Assembly (NCBI GenBank): GCA_905372565.1
Contig: CAJPPK010000001.1
Coordinates: 165,234-229,233, forward strand
Source of the DNA: an uncultured Porphyromonas sp.
Lineage (GTDB): Bacteria > Bacteroidota > Bacteroidia > Bacteroidales > Porphyromonadaceae
DNA: 64,000 bases
Direction of reading: 5' to 3'
How positions within the stretch are numbered: the first letter of the stretch is position 1; the number at the start of each line of letters is the position of its first letter. The notes beneath the pieces were generated by a model that saw only the letters and a list, made by a program, of their open reading frames with translations, did no database searches and had not been told where the DNA came from. Below are positions 1 to 8,375 of the stretch, piece after piece. A program made the translations under genes and the position numbers.

Positions 1-662
1 CGCTGAGCGACTCCCTTATGGACGCCATCATTGAAGATGACGCAGTTGACTAGTACTTCGAGGACGGCGGCTCCCTTATGCTGAGCACAAGCGACCATGC
101 ATTGGCCTAGGAGCTTCATATCGATGTCGAGGGAGCGAGCGAAGAAGCGTCCGCGTGCACCGAAGCATAACTCTGCAGGGATGAATGGATCCTCAACGGT
201 GCCGTAAGGAGAGCTCTTTGATACGAAGCCACGAGCAGAAGTAGGGGAGTACTGCCCCTTAGTCAGCCCATAGATTCGGTTATTGAAGAGGATGAAGTTG
301 AGGTCTACATTACGACGGATGGCATGGATGAAGTGATTACCACCGATAGCTAGACTATCTCCATCCCCAGTAGCGATCCAGACGCAGAGGTCTGGACGTG
401 CTGTTTTCAGTCCCGTAGCAATAGCTGCTGCGCGTCCATGGATCGTGTGGAAGCCATAGGCGTTGACATAGTAAGGTAGGCGGGAGGAGCAACCAATACC
501 TGAGATAACAGCAGTCTGCTCGGTAGGGACCCCAACTTCAGCCATGGACTTCTGTAGCGTAGCCAATACACCGTGGTCACCACAACCAGGGCACCAGCGT
601 ACATACTGGTCACTTTTGAAGCTTTTGGCGTCTAACTTCACTGGATTGAGCTTTGTATCCAT
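1..662 (-). CDS. korB: 2-oxoacid (2-oxoglutarate):ferredoxin oxidoreductase, beta subunit (partial, 3' end outside window)
   Basis: This is the thiamine-pyrophosphate subunit of a 2-oxoacid:ferredoxin oxidoreductase, which oxidatively decarboxylates 2-oxoglutarate to succinyl-CoA and reduces ferredoxin in the cytoplasm. The ATG lies at 662-660 on the minus strand and about 220 codons are visible before the window edge. The translation shows RWCPGCGDHG near residues 22-31, a cysteine pair typical of the family, and a TPP-binding GDGDSLAIGG followed by an asparagine-containing NNRIYGLTKGQ. It starts only 4 bases after the korA stop, so the two are co-transcribed. Assignment to Kor rather than Por or Vor rests on the CPGCGDHG type and the gamma-alpha fused partner; substrate is inference. 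Confidence 0.9.
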   Translation of the reverse strand, partial: MDTKLNPVKLDAKSFKSDQYVRWCPGCGDHGVLATLQKSMAEVGVPTEQTAVISGIGCSSRLPYYVNAYGFHTIHGRAAAIATGLKTARPDLCVWIATGDGDSLAIGGNHFIHAIRRNVDLNFILFNNRIYGLTKGQYSPTSARGFVSKSSPYGTVEDPFIPAELCFGARGRFFARSLDIDMKLLGQCMVACAQHKGAAVLEVLVNCVIFNDGVHKGVAQ

Positions 663-666
663 GGCA

Positions 667-2523
667 TTATTCTTCTATCAGTTGGATGAATGAGTCTACG
701 AGGTGTGATAGCACGAAAGGCTGGCCTGTGACCTCGTTGTATTGACGTGGGGTGAACCCTGGGATAAGCCCTCGGAGATAACGGGCAAACATCCCTGTAT
801 TCTGCTCGGCGATGAGTACCTTCTTGTAGCGGAGTAGGATCTCTGCTGCATTCTTAGGTAGGGGATTGATGAAGCTGAAGTGTAGATGAGCGATCTTATG
901 ACCACGCTCACGTACCTTGTGTGCAGCTTCGTAGAGGTGACCATAGGTGCCACCCCAGCCGACGATGAGTAACTCTGCATCTTCGTCTCCTTCTACCTCT
1001 AGAAGAGGAAGGTCATTAGCGATGTAGTCTACCTTCTCTTGTCTAGTCTTGACCATGAGGGCATGGTTCGCTGCATCGGTGCTGATAGCACTCGTAGTAT
1101 AGTTCTTTTCTAGACCGCCCAGACGGTGCTCAAAGCCAGGGATGCCAGGGACTGCCCAGTAGCGTACCTTCGTTTCAGCATCACGATAGTAGGGTTTCCA
1201 TCCTTCGAATCCTTCGGGGAGCTTAGAGACGTAGTTAGGCTCGATCTTAGGTAGCTCATGGAAGTCTGGAATACGCCATGCCGAAGAACCATTAGCAATG
1301 AATGTATCGGTGAGCAAGATGACAGGAGTCATGTGCTCGATAGCGATCTTGGCAGCCCAGTAAGCGTAGAGGAAGCAGGTATCAGGTGTCGTCGCTGCTA
1401 GGACGGGGAGGGGAGCTTCCCCATTACGCCCATAGAGCGCCTGCATGAGGTCTGTCTGCTCGCTCTTCGTAGGAAGCCCCGTAGAGGGTCCTCCTCGCTG
1501 TACATCAATCAAGACAAGAGGGAGCTCAGCCATGACAGCGAGACCGATAGCCTCACTCTTTAGGGCAAGACCTGGACCCGAAGTCGTAGTCACAGCCAGA
1601 TCTCCAGCGAAAGAAGCTCCGAGAGCGGTACAGATACCTGCAATTTCATCTTCGGCCTGGACAGTCTTTACTCCGAGAGCCTTATGCTTGGCTAGCTCGT
1701 GTAGAATGTCTGTAGCTGGAGTGATGGGGTAGCTACCGAGGAAGAGCTCAAGACCTGCTTGCTCAGCGGCTGCGATGAGACCATAGGCGGTAGCCTTGTT
1801 CCCATTGATGTCGAGGTAGCGTCCTGGTATAGGCTTCTGGGTCTCGATACGGAAGATGCTAGCCGAAGCGTGGGTGTTTTCACCAAAATTGAATCCATGG
1901 TTGAGTGATGCGATATTCGCATCACGTAGCTGTGGCTTCTTACCGAACTTGCGGTCAAGGAACTGCTCTGCGGGAGCTAGAGGACGATCACAGATCCAGC
2001 AGATGAGCCCTAGGGCGAACATGTTCTTACAGCGTAGAGCAGACTTGGCGTCGAGGCCAAAGTCTGTTAGCCCGTCCTTTACGATCGAAGAGATTGGCGC
2101 TGGTATGACTTGCTGGGTCTTGAGTCCAAGTTCCTCAAAAGGTTCGTCAGTTTTGAACTCGGCCTTACGTAGGTCATTGGAGGTGAAGGAGTCCGTGTCG
2201 ATGATGATGATCGAGTCCTTCTTCAGGTATTTGACACTTACCTTGAGGGCTGCGGGGTTCATGGCGACAAGGATGTCGGCGAGCTCACCAGGGGTACGTA
2301 CGCTACGAGATCCGATCTGAACCTGATAGCCAGAGACCCCACTGAGTGTCCCTTGAGGTGCACGGATCTCGGCTGGGAAGTCGGGAAGTGTTGAGATTGA
2401 GTTCCCCGTCATCGCAGAGAGGTCAGAGAAGATGGTCCCCGTGAGCTGCATCCCGTCTCCCGAGTCTCCTGAGAATCGGATGACGATGTCCTTAAGGGTT
2501 TTGACCGCTTTCTGTTCGTCCAT
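667..2523 (-). CDS. korA: 2-oxoacid (2-oxoglutarate):ferredoxin oxidoreductase, alpha subunit with fused gamma domain
   Basis: At 618 residues this is the long, gamma-alpha fused form of the subunit. Residues 1 to about 190 form the gamma domain, with the nucleotide-binding-like RFSGDSGDGMQLTG near residue 16. From about residue 240 comes the pyrimidine-binding alpha domain, with SYPITPATDI and the QRGGPSTGLPTKSEQ segment that places a threonine near the thiamine. With KorB it forms the enzyme that feeds succinyl-CoA synthesis and reduced ferredoxin pools in anaerobes lacking a full 2-oxoglutarate dehydrogenase. It is the first gene of a two-gene operon; a candidate promoter lies about 140 bases upstream. 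Nothing is missing in the ORF. Confidence 0.93.
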   Translation of the reverse strand: MDEQKAVKTLKDIVIRFSGDSGDGMQLTGTIFSDLSAMTGNSISTLPDFPAEIRAPQGTLSGVSGYQVQIGSRSVRTPGELADILVAMNPAALKVSVKYLKKDSIIIIDTDSFTSNDLRKAEFKTDEPFEELGLKTQQVIPAPISSIVKDGLTDFGLDAKSALRCKNMFALGLICWICDRPLAPAEQFLDRKFGKKPQLRDANIASLNHGFNFGENTHASASIFRIETQKPIPGRYLDINGNKATAYGLIAAAEQAGLELFLGSYPITPATDILHELAKHKALGVKTVQAEDEIAGICTALGASFAGDLAVTTTSGPGLALKSEAIGLAVMAELPLVLIDVQRGGPSTGLPTKSEQTDLMQALYGRNGEAPLPVLAATTPDTCFLYAYWAAKIAIEHMTPVILLTDTFIANGSSAWRIPDFHELPKIEPNYVSKLPEGFEGWKPYYRDAETKVRYWAVPGIPGFEHRLGGLEKNYTTSAISTDAANHALMVKTRQEKVDYIANDLPLLEVEGDEDAELLIVGWGGTYGHLYEAAHKVRERGHKIAHLHFSFINPLPKNAAEILLRYKKVLIAEQNTGMFARYLRGLIPGFTPRQYNEVTGQPFVLSHLVDSFIQLIEE

Positions 2524-2990
2524 AGTTCTTGTACTACATTATTATAAGGTACACCAGCATCGCTTTGGCTCTTGCGTGGTCACCCTGAAGGAGACTGTGA
2601 GAAGCACCGTAAGTGATCGAGGGCGAGCGACCTGCTGGTATGTCGTTGCTCTTATTATATGGACAAAACTAAGTAATAATGTACACCTAAACAAACTAAC
2701 CGATCTTCTTCAAATACTTTACAAATAGGATTGTCTTGATCTAGTCATTCCCGGTTGAATTCCTTGGCTTCTTCTGCTATTTGTATGTTAAAAATAGCCG
2801 AATGTGGACACTGAAACATAGAGCGATTGAGTAACATTTAAGAGGGAGCTGTATGGTATTCTGTCAGTATCCTAGGATTTAGGAAGGAGGACTCGGTGCA
2901 TTTGGCTTCAAGTCTTGTCAGAGTTGGCTATTAATTCTCAGGTTTTTATCCTTGATAAGCTCTCTCGCTCACGGTCTATGTCTATCTCAC
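2524..2990. other. Intergenic DNA upstream of korA, no gene recognised
   Basis: This stretch has stops in all frames or only antisense ORFs overlapping korA. Apart from a candidate korA promoter around 2664-2695 nothing is recognised. The rest of the gap (2995-3183) holds a tandem repeat array and a terminator. Confidence 0.5.
2664..2695 (-). promoter_or_regulatory. Candidate korAB promoter
   Basis: On the minus strand a TTTG (2695-2692) is followed after 20 bases by TAGTTTTG (2671-2664). This fits the Bacteroidetes sigma-ABfr consensus TTTG-N19/21-TANNTTTG. It implies a leader of roughly 130 bases before korA. Confidence 0.45.
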
Positions 2991-2994
2991 AGGT

Positions 2995-3086
2995 TAGGTA
3001 TATTGTGGAGGGGCATGTACGTATATTGTAACCGACTGATTACGTATATAGTAATCAGCCGTGTACGTATATTGTGATCTTGATGG
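2995..3086 (+). repeat. Tandem array A1: four 23-bp units, core GGTATATTGT
   Basis: Four units begin at 2995, 3018, 3041 and 3064, exactly 23 bases apart. Each starts TASGTATATWGT and then diverges. The same core and period recur at 30691 and 37978 in reverse orientation. The array starts about 98 bases beyond the stop of the minus-strand gene at 3184-3813. P. gingivalis has 23-bp tandem minisatellites inside BrickBuilt MITEs; whether this is the same family needs a sequence comparison. Confidence 0.85.
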
Positions 3087-3130
3087 GCTACTTATTTCAG
3101 AAGCCTAGGAGGGTGGAAGGGATAAAAAAG

Positions 3131-3160
3131 AAGCGTTCTCCTCAGCTGAGGAGAACGCTT
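3131..3160 (-). terminator. Terminator of the RclC-like gene
   Basis: A perfect 30-base palindrome (AAGCGTTCTCCTCAG and its complement) is followed on the minus strand by a run of T (CTTTTTTATC). It lies 24 bases after the stop of the 3184-3813 gene. Confidence 0.85.
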
Positions 3161-3183
3161 TCTGAATGGTGAGTCTAAGGGCT

Positions 3184-3813
3184 CTACTTCTTTAGTCGTG
3201 CAAGGATCTTAGAAGCCGACTCGGAGAGTAGGACAATCGCTCCAGCGAGGATCGCTGTGTCCTTGATGACTAGACGGCCAGCACCTGAGAGGAAGGGGAA
3301 GCCATTAGCCCACTCTCCTGCCTGGAGTGCTTCGGGAGAAGCATGTACCCAAACTTCGGGAGTGGTCACTAGGAAGCTCAGCGTACCGAAAGTCATGATG
3401 ATACAAAGGAGTTCACCGATGATCCCGAGATAGGGAGAGAAGAGACCTAGGAAGACGAGGATACCGATCGTCATGATCAGGATACCCAGACCGTGGGAGA
3501 AGAGGTAGGTGCGGTTCTCGACATGCCAGTCATGCTTGACTTGATCGTACTTTCCTTCGGGCACCTTGTTGAGTGTGTACTCCTTCACGACCTTACCTTC
3601 GTCGTTGGTCACTTCATTGCTTGCATTCTTCAAGAAGAAACTCATGATAGGGCTATTGGCAACGAAGGGGATGATCCCGTTGGCTTCGTAGTTGGCGAAC
3701 TTAAGCCCTCCGATCCATACGAAGATGACGAGGATAGCTACACGAATGAGCTTACGCCCTAGACCTCCGAGCTGGCTTGCTGCCTCGAGGAACTTAATAC
3801 AGAGTGATTGCAT
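3184..3813 (-). CDS. DUF417 (YkgB/RclC) family inner-membrane protein
   Basis: The 209-residue product has four hydrophobic segments, near residues 22-36, 105-122, 125-148 and 180-200. It carries the family-typical FVWIGGLKFANYEANGI followed by a periplasmic or cytoplasmic loop. The E. coli member RclC belongs to a reactive-chlorine response operon; the biochemical role of the family is unknown. The gene is monocistronic, ends at a strong terminator and is flanked by tRNA-Lys on the other side. A role in oxidant stress in this organism is inference from the family only. Confidence 0.8.
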   Translation of the reverse strand: MQSLCIKFLEAASQLGGLGRKLIRVAILVIFVWIGGLKFANYEANGIIPFVANSPIMSFFLKNASNEVTNDEGKVVKEYTLNKVPEGKYDQVKHDWHVENRTYLFSHGLGILIMTIGILVFLGLFSPYLGIIGELLCIIMTFGTLSFLVTTPEVWVHASPEALQAGEWANGFPFLSGAGRLVIKDTAILAGAIVLLSESASKILARLKK

Positions 3814-3977
3814 ACGTTGTTAAATGAAAGATTGGTGATAGTTTGTTTGTTATGCCTCTTAAGAACCTGATAGTATGCTCAATGTTCACGACGCGGTATA
3901 CATTCGTGCACTTCGATAGATTTAGGGGAGATTTTAGGACTTCCTGCTTAGGTGGAAGGGTACATAGAATAACGCAC

Positions 3978-4008
3978 TTGGAAGATTGGATCTGAACGCT
4001 TATCTTTG
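3978..4008 (+). promoter_or_regulatory. Promoter of tRNA-Lys
   Basis: TTG at 3978-3980 and TATCTTTG at 4001-4008, separated by 20 bases, match the Bacteroidetes -33/-7 consensus and sit about 40 bases before the mature tRNA. Confidence 0.65.
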
Positions 4009-4048
4009 CATCGTATTCTTCGCACTATGTGCTGGGAATAGTTAGGTA

Positions 4049-4121
4049 GAATCAGTAGCTCAGCAGGTAGAGCAACGCCCTTTTAAGGCGTGGGTCCTGG
4101 GTTCGAGCCCCAGCTGGTTCA
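4049..4121 (+). tRNA. tRNA-Lys(UUU)
   Basis: The cloverleaf is complete. The acceptor stem pairs GAATCAG with CTGGTTC (one G-T pair), the D stem is GCTC/GAGC, the anticodon stem is ACGCC/GGCGT around the loop CTTTTAA with anticodon TTT, and the T arm is CTGGG-TTCGAGC-CCCAG. The CCA end is not encoded. The discriminator base is A at 4121. Confidence 0.97.
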
Positions 4122-4124
4122 CTA

Positions 4125-4155
4125 GGCGGGTATCACGAGATGCCCGCCTTTTTTA
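4125..4155 (+). terminator. Terminator after tRNA-Lys
   Basis: The stem GGCGGGTATC/GATGCCCGCC with a 4-base loop is followed by seven T residues at 4149-4155, directly after the tRNA. Confidence 0.9.
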
Positions 4156-4224
4156 TTTCCTAACACTTGCTACTTCTCTACGGGAGAATGGAGGGGAATA
4201 CCATGATAAGTACGAGCAGGGCTC

Positions 4225-5520
4225 ATTGCAATTCACGCTCCCGTGAAGGGAGCGACCAAGAGCGTGGAAAGCTGTGTTTTTACAGTATAGTGGTTTCAAT
4301 TCACGCTCCCGTGAAGGGAGCGACTTCACATTCTAACTCATCTAACCGTTTCCAGTTTGGTTTCAATTCACGCTCCCGTGAAGGGAGCGACGAACTCGGG
4401 CGTCGTCTGATCCTCGTGCGCATCCTGTTTCAATTCACGCTCCCGTGAAGGGAGCGACCGAGGAGGACAGCTGGGAGCTCCTCCCCGAGGAAGTTTCAAT
4501 TCACGCTCCCGTGAAGGGAGCGACACCGCACCACCTTTCACTTCGTCATAAGCCGAATGTTTCAATTCACGCTCCCGTGAAGGGAGCGACGACATTATTT
4601 TTACCCAACCAAATTTTAGGGTAAGTTTCAATTCACGCTCCCGTGAAGGGAGCGACCTCTAGCTCTGGGCATCCCCTCGGAGGTCATACGGTTTCAATTC
4701 ACGCTCCCGTGAAGGGAGCGACGACGATATGCCTACGTGGTGTGTTCCTATCCATTGTTTCAATTCACGCTCCCGTGAAGGGAGCGACTGTCAAGGAGGA
4801 GCGTTGTCCTGCCCTCCTGGATGTTTCAATTCACGCTCCCGTGAAGGGAGCGACCATCTCGCAACAGGTAGGCAGAGAGGGCAAGAAGGTTTCAATTCAC
4901 GCTCCCGTGAAGGGAGCGACTATCAGCCACGCACTAAACTTGACGACATTGACGAGTTTCAATTCACGCTCCCGTGAAGGGAGCGACTTGGATTGACTTT
5001 GTGGGCTAGCGCTAACATCCGTTTCAATTCACGCTCCCGTGAAGGGAGCGACCGGTTGTCATTTTGATAGGCATAGAGGGCGAGCGATGTTTCAATTCAC
5101 GCTCCCGTGAAGGGAGCGACTTGTCTTCATTTTTCGGAACTCTGTTCCTCCAAAGTTTCAATTCACGCTCCCGTGAAGGGAGCGACAGAGCGATGGATGA
5201 CCTCCAAGCTGGCGCCATCAAGTTTCAATTCACGCTCCCGTGAAGGGAGCGACGTGAGAGGTGCCGTCACCACCCGGCGCGATCATGCGTTTCAATTCAC
5301 GCTCCCGTGAAGGGAGCGACTTTGAAATGCCCAACGCTGATATTGAGGCTGTTGTGTTTCAATTCACGCTCCCGTGAAGGGAGCGACTATTTGTGACCGG
5401 TCAAATCAATGGGTGGAGCAAGTTTCAATTCACGCTCCCGTGAAGGGAGCGACTGCTAAATCATAAATCCGTTCATTGTAGCGATTACGTTTCAATTCAC
5501 GCTCCCGTGAAGGGAGCGAC
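4225..5520 (-). CRISPR. CRISPR array, 20 repeats and 19 spacers, type I-C-like repeat
   Basis: The repeat is 32 bases and on the plus strand begins GTTTCAATTCACGC and ends AGGGAGCGAC, with an internal CGCTCCC/GGGAGCG stem. Repeats start at 4225, 4293, 4360, 4427, 4493, 4559, 4625, 4691, 4757, 4823, 4889, 4956, 5021, 5089, 5155, 5222, 5289, 5356, 5422 and 5489. Spacers are 33-36 bases and all differ. The sequence matches the class seen with type I-C systems, whose repeats end in ATTGAAAC, so transcription should run on the minus strand. The first repeat in coordinate order (4225) has lost its GTTT end, as expected of the leader-distal end. The AT-rich DNA from 5521 is then the leader. No cas gene is in the window. 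Short ORFs across the array are artefacts. Confidence 0.97.
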
Positions 5521-5690
5521 AGCCTAACAAAAGTAAGGCTTAAATAAAGGATAAGCAAGGTATTTAATGCGAAGACCTATGGGAGAAACAGCGAAAAGAT
5601 AGGAGATTAATTAGATGTGTTAGCTAAGCTATTCATTTATAGCTATTGCGAATTCTCCGGGATTTGACTGCATGCTTGACCTTCGCAGGG
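5521..5690 (-). promoter_or_regulatory. Probable CRISPR leader
   Basis: AT-rich, non-coding DNA adjoins the intact repeat at 5489-5520, on the side opposite the degenerate terminal repeat. This is where the leader with the promoter and integration site should lie. No clear TANNTTTG box was seen, so the exact promoter is unknown. Confidence 0.5.
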
Positions 5691-6322
5691 CTATAGCTGT
5701 ATCCTTGATCGGATGCTCGTAAGAGGGAGGTGGGGGTATGGATGGTGAATAAAGCCTTTGGAAGAGGCTTGGGGTGTAAACATGGTCTGTCCATCTAAAG
5801 AGACGGATGGTTCATTTAAGGTGATGCTTGTGCTAGTGCAACGGCAAGAGACGAGAGAGATAGCGAGAAGCATTCAAGGGGGCTCTTCGAGGAAGCACAT
5901 CCCTATCAGTGATTAGAGTAGGAAGAGCAGGGTGGTGGTGAGGTTTCTCTCCCTTGAAGGGGAGTAACTCTCTCCGACCACGCCATGCACCTACAAGGTG
6001 CTACGTTACGTCGCTTCAAGATACGAAGTGTGGCTCGATAGATTCCGACAAAGGTCGCTATGGTGGGCAGGGGCGGTTTTGGATAGGTTGGAGGAATAGG
6101 AAAGAAACCCCTGCACACAAAGGAAGCCATAGCAAACTAGTACGAAGGAGCATCTGTCGGTCGACTTCTCACAAGCAGACTATCCTTAGACAGATTTGTA
6201 TCCGCCCAAAGAATATACCACCAAAGATCATTTATACTGTTAAGAATAAGACTGACCTCTCCTTCGCTCTCCTAGCTTAATAACTAAGCTAGATCGATGT
6301 ATACATATAGCACCTATTTCAA
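5691..6322. other. Long non-coding stretch between the CRISPR leader and the B12 riboswitch
   Basis: Only short ORFs of low plausibility are found here. One at 5906-6130 (minus) and one at 5954-6280 (plus) overlap antiparallel and show no domain-like composition. A CTAGCTTAGTTATTAAGCTAG-like inverted repeat lies near 6275-6295 without a T tract. No remnant of a known gene could be recognised. Confidence 0.4.
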
Positions 6323-6457
6323 TCACTGGAAGCTACTGCGTACCTCGGCACTTGCAGAAGACTTCCTTGCTAGAGGTGTGCTGTCTGAACGTAGCACATC
6401 AGTGAAGGTGCATGCATCGGAGAGAGTCCGTCCATAGATAGAAGAGGGAGCTCTCAT
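6323..6457 (-). CDS. Possible 44-residue ORF directly after the cobalamin riboswitch
   Basis: The ATG at 6457-6455 comes about 55 bases after the conserved end of the aptamer. It opens a 44-codon frame beginning MRAPSSIYGRTLSDAC and ending in TGA at 6323. The composition is Ser/Arg rich with no hydrophobic segment, and no family was recognised. It is listed only because it is the first ORF in the position where a riboswitch-controlled gene should start. It may be a remnant of a lost gene, or chance. Confidence 0.2.
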   Translation of the reverse strand: MRAPSSIYGRTLSDACTFTDVLRSDSTPLARKSSASAEVRSSFQ

Positions 6458-6489
6458 GGCAATGTCTTCCCAATCTTATTCCCGAGATT

Positions 6490-6784
6490 GACACATTAGA
6501 TCTCATCAAGCAGGTCTCCTGGCTTATCATCCTGGGTTCTCATCTACTTCGACCTTCCCAAGTAGGACTTCTCAATGAGGAGAAATCAAGTGCTCAGTGG
6601 TGAGGTTTATTTGTATAAACCTCTTGAAGGGATGAGCCTAGGCATATCATACATGATACGTCCCTAGGGGATGACTTACAGTAGCGGGTACTGCGCCGGA
6701 CTCACACCGGCTTCCCTTGCTGACTATCCATCCAGTAGCTGTGCGCTTCACAGCGGATATGGAAGTCATACTTGTAAGACAGTA
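6490..6784 (-). ncRNA. Cobalamin riboswitch (orphan)
   Basis: Read on the minus strand, this has the hallmark elements of the adenosylcobalamin/cobalamin aptamer in order. GGGAAGCCGGTGTGAGTCCGG and GCGCAGTACCCGCTACTGTA lie near 6685-6720, followed by a variable P6-type hairpin (AGGTTTAT/ATAAACCT). The closing AAGCCAGGAGACCTGCTT is near 6507-6526. A small hairpin CAATCT/AGATTG follows, in the position of an expression platform. A TACCTTTG promoter box sits just upstream. Such riboswitches normally repress B12 transport or biosynthesis genes, but no such gene follows on this strand before the CRISPR array. Confidence 0.92.
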
Positions 6785-6792
6785 CAAAGGTA
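6785..6792 (-). promoter_or_regulatory. -7 box for the riboswitch transcript
   Basis: TACCTTTG on the minus strand matches the Bacteroidetes -7 element. It lies immediately upstream of the first aptamer bases, so the riboswitch has its own start and is probably not read-through from the upstream peptidase terminator side. Confidence 0.55.
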
Positions 6793-6843
6793 GGGTAAAA
6801 GGCTCAAATGAGCAATACTTAAAAAACTAAGGATATAACTGAT

Positions 6844-6878
6844 GAAGGCAACCCTCGGAAAGACCGAGGGTTGCCTTC
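6844..6878 (-). terminator. Terminator of the C1 peptidase gene
   Basis: A 15-bp stem (GAAGGCAACCCTCGG with its complement) around a 5-base loop lies 70 bases beyond the stop of the gene at 6948-8351. It separates that gene from the riboswitch unit. Confidence 0.8.
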
Positions 6879-6947
6879 TTAATATTGGGAGTAAATTAGG
6901 TGGTAGAAGTCGAATGAATGCTTCTAGCTAACGACTCCGGGGAATGA

Positions 6948-8351
6948 CTAGAACATAGGATCCCAAGAGGGGAGTTGAATGGGTTTCTTCTTGAGAAGAT
7001 CAAGGATACGTGCAGGCACATACTTTTTATTGACCACAAGGCGGAAGGTATATTCGTCAAACCAGGCATCGGTCATGATCAAGTGCCCCTTGACACCGGT
7101 TTTTTCCCCCCAGCTGTTTTCGACCTTCCATTTGGTGGGCTTACCATCTTTGTCCAGATCGACAGCTTTGAGTGTCATAGCGTGTGTTGATCCGCTATCG
7201 AAGGTCTGGATGCGCTCGGTCTTATTCATCGTGAATGGATAGCCAAGAAGAGAGGCATAATCAAAGTTATCCAGCTTAGCGATCCCCTTGGGGCGATCTA
7301 GCTCACGACCGACATCGCATGAGTAGTACATCATCGATCCATCACGCAGAGAGACGATAGCCATTTGTTTGATCTCGTCAATGGGGAGGTTGATGTACGT
7401 CCAGTTTTTGCCATCGTAGGCATGGCGATCATAGGCGATCTCATAGACTTGATTATAGGGACGAGATGGGTCATTCATAAGCATGACGAACTGATCTCGC
7501 ATGTCTCCCCCGACGAAGCGCTGGTAGAAAGACTGTGGCGTATAGGTGTCGGTAGAGATCGCTTTACCATCCTTATCTCTGAGCGTGTAGGAGAAGGTAG
7601 TAGGAGGGGTGCCTAGATTAAGACAAAGTAGTCGATAGATATCCTTGAGACAAGACTCTTTGATTCCGCGGAGCTTAGTGAGTGAGCTCCCTGCTGCCGA
7701 AGCCTTGCGTAGGGCGATCCCTGTCTGCCGAAGAGTACGAGCGATCATCTTACTTAGCAGATCCGTGTTATTGCTAGAGTAAGTCTCGGGCATGACCTCG
7801 GTAGGTACGACACCATACTTAATGAGGTTATCGGAGATACCTGTAAATTGTCCTCCGTCACCGATGGGGTTCTGAAAGAGCCAGGCTACCTGTCTATCAT
7901 CGATCGGGAGCTGGCGTGTCTCCAGGATCCCTTCGAGGAAGAGATTAGCCTTCTCTAGTTGATCCCAGAAGAAAGAGTAAGCATGAGAGAAGAAGAAAGT
8001 ACCTGCCTGCTCATGCTCCATGAGCTGAGCACGCAGTACGTTGAGTCCCGTGAAGAGCCAGCATCGTCCGCTATGCTCTTGGTTGGTGATCCCAGAGCTC
8101 TTGACTTCGATGGAGAAGTGATCATCGAGCGTCTCTGGGCGATGGCTGTTGACGAAGAAGTCTTTCATGCCATTGCGAGCGATGGCATTCTGCAGAGCCT
8201 TGTCAGTAGGACTAACAGGATCGGTCTTACGAAGATCTTCGAGTAACTTGGCGCTGATAGCTCCCTCCTTACTCTGCTGAGCTAGGAGAGGGGAATAAAG
8301 TGCGCTACCTGTGACCGCTAAGACGAAGGCAGTGAAGTGGTGTAGTGTCAT
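6948..8351 (-). CDS. Exported C1-family aminopeptidase (bleomycin hydrolase / PepC type)
   Basis: The 467-residue papain-fold peptidase belongs to the bleomycin hydrolase branch, which trims N-terminal residues from peptides. Residues 1-25 form a signal peptide (hydrophobic TAFVLAVTGSAL, then SPLLAQQ). The catalytic triad is visible: Q91 and C97 in QEHSGRCWLF, H390 in STHAMTL, and N412 in ENSWG. The signal peptide implies periplasmic or surface action, which suits an asaccharolytic peptide-using anaerobe. The gene follows the LbH gene at 8376 by 24 bases on the same strand and is probably co-transcribed with it. All key residues are present, so activity is likely; the exact substrate is unknown. 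Confidence 0.9.
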   Translation of the reverse strand: MTLHHFTAFVLAVTGSALYSPLLAQQSKEGAISAKLLEDLRKTDPVSPTDKALQNAIARNGMKDFFVNSHRPETLDDHFSIEVKSSGITNQEHSGRCWLFTGLNVLRAQLMEHEQAGTFFFSHAYSFFWDQLEKANLFLEGILETRQLPIDDRQVAWLFQNPIGDGGQFTGISDNLIKYGVVPTEVMPETYSSNNTDLLSKMIARTLRQTGIALRKASAAGSSLTKLRGIKESCLKDIYRLLCLNLGTPPTTFSYTLRDKDGKAISTDTYTPQSFYQRFVGGDMRDQFVMLMNDPSRPYNQVYEIAYDRHAYDGKNWTYINLPIDEIKQMAIVSLRDGSMMYYSCDVGRELDRPKGIAKLDNFDYASLLGYPFTMNKTERIQTFDSGSTHAMTLKAVDLDKDGKPTKWKVENSWGEKTGVKGHLIMTDAWFDEYTFRLVVNKKYVPARILDLLKKKPIQLPSWDPMF

Positions 8352-8375
8352 AGTAATGAAGTGCTGTATGAGAGT

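Noticed and set aside
2432..2728. Plus-strand ORF of 98 codons opposite the start of korA
   Set aside because: It is antisense to the conserved korA N-terminus over a third of its length and has no recognisable features.
4167..5310. Several ORFs of 60-117 codons across the CRISPR array
   Set aside because: They consist of translated repeats (recurrent SIHAPVKGAT, FNSRSREGSD and LPSRERELK), so they are artefacts of the array.
4257..5488. Self-targeting CRISPR spacers
   Set aside because: By eye no spacer matched another part of the window; a proper search could not be run, so no claim is made.
5906..6280. Two opposed ORFs (74 and 108 codons) downstream of the B12 riboswitch
   Set aside because: They overlap on opposite strands, have atypical composition, no hydrophobic or domain pattern, and none starts properly behind the riboswitch.
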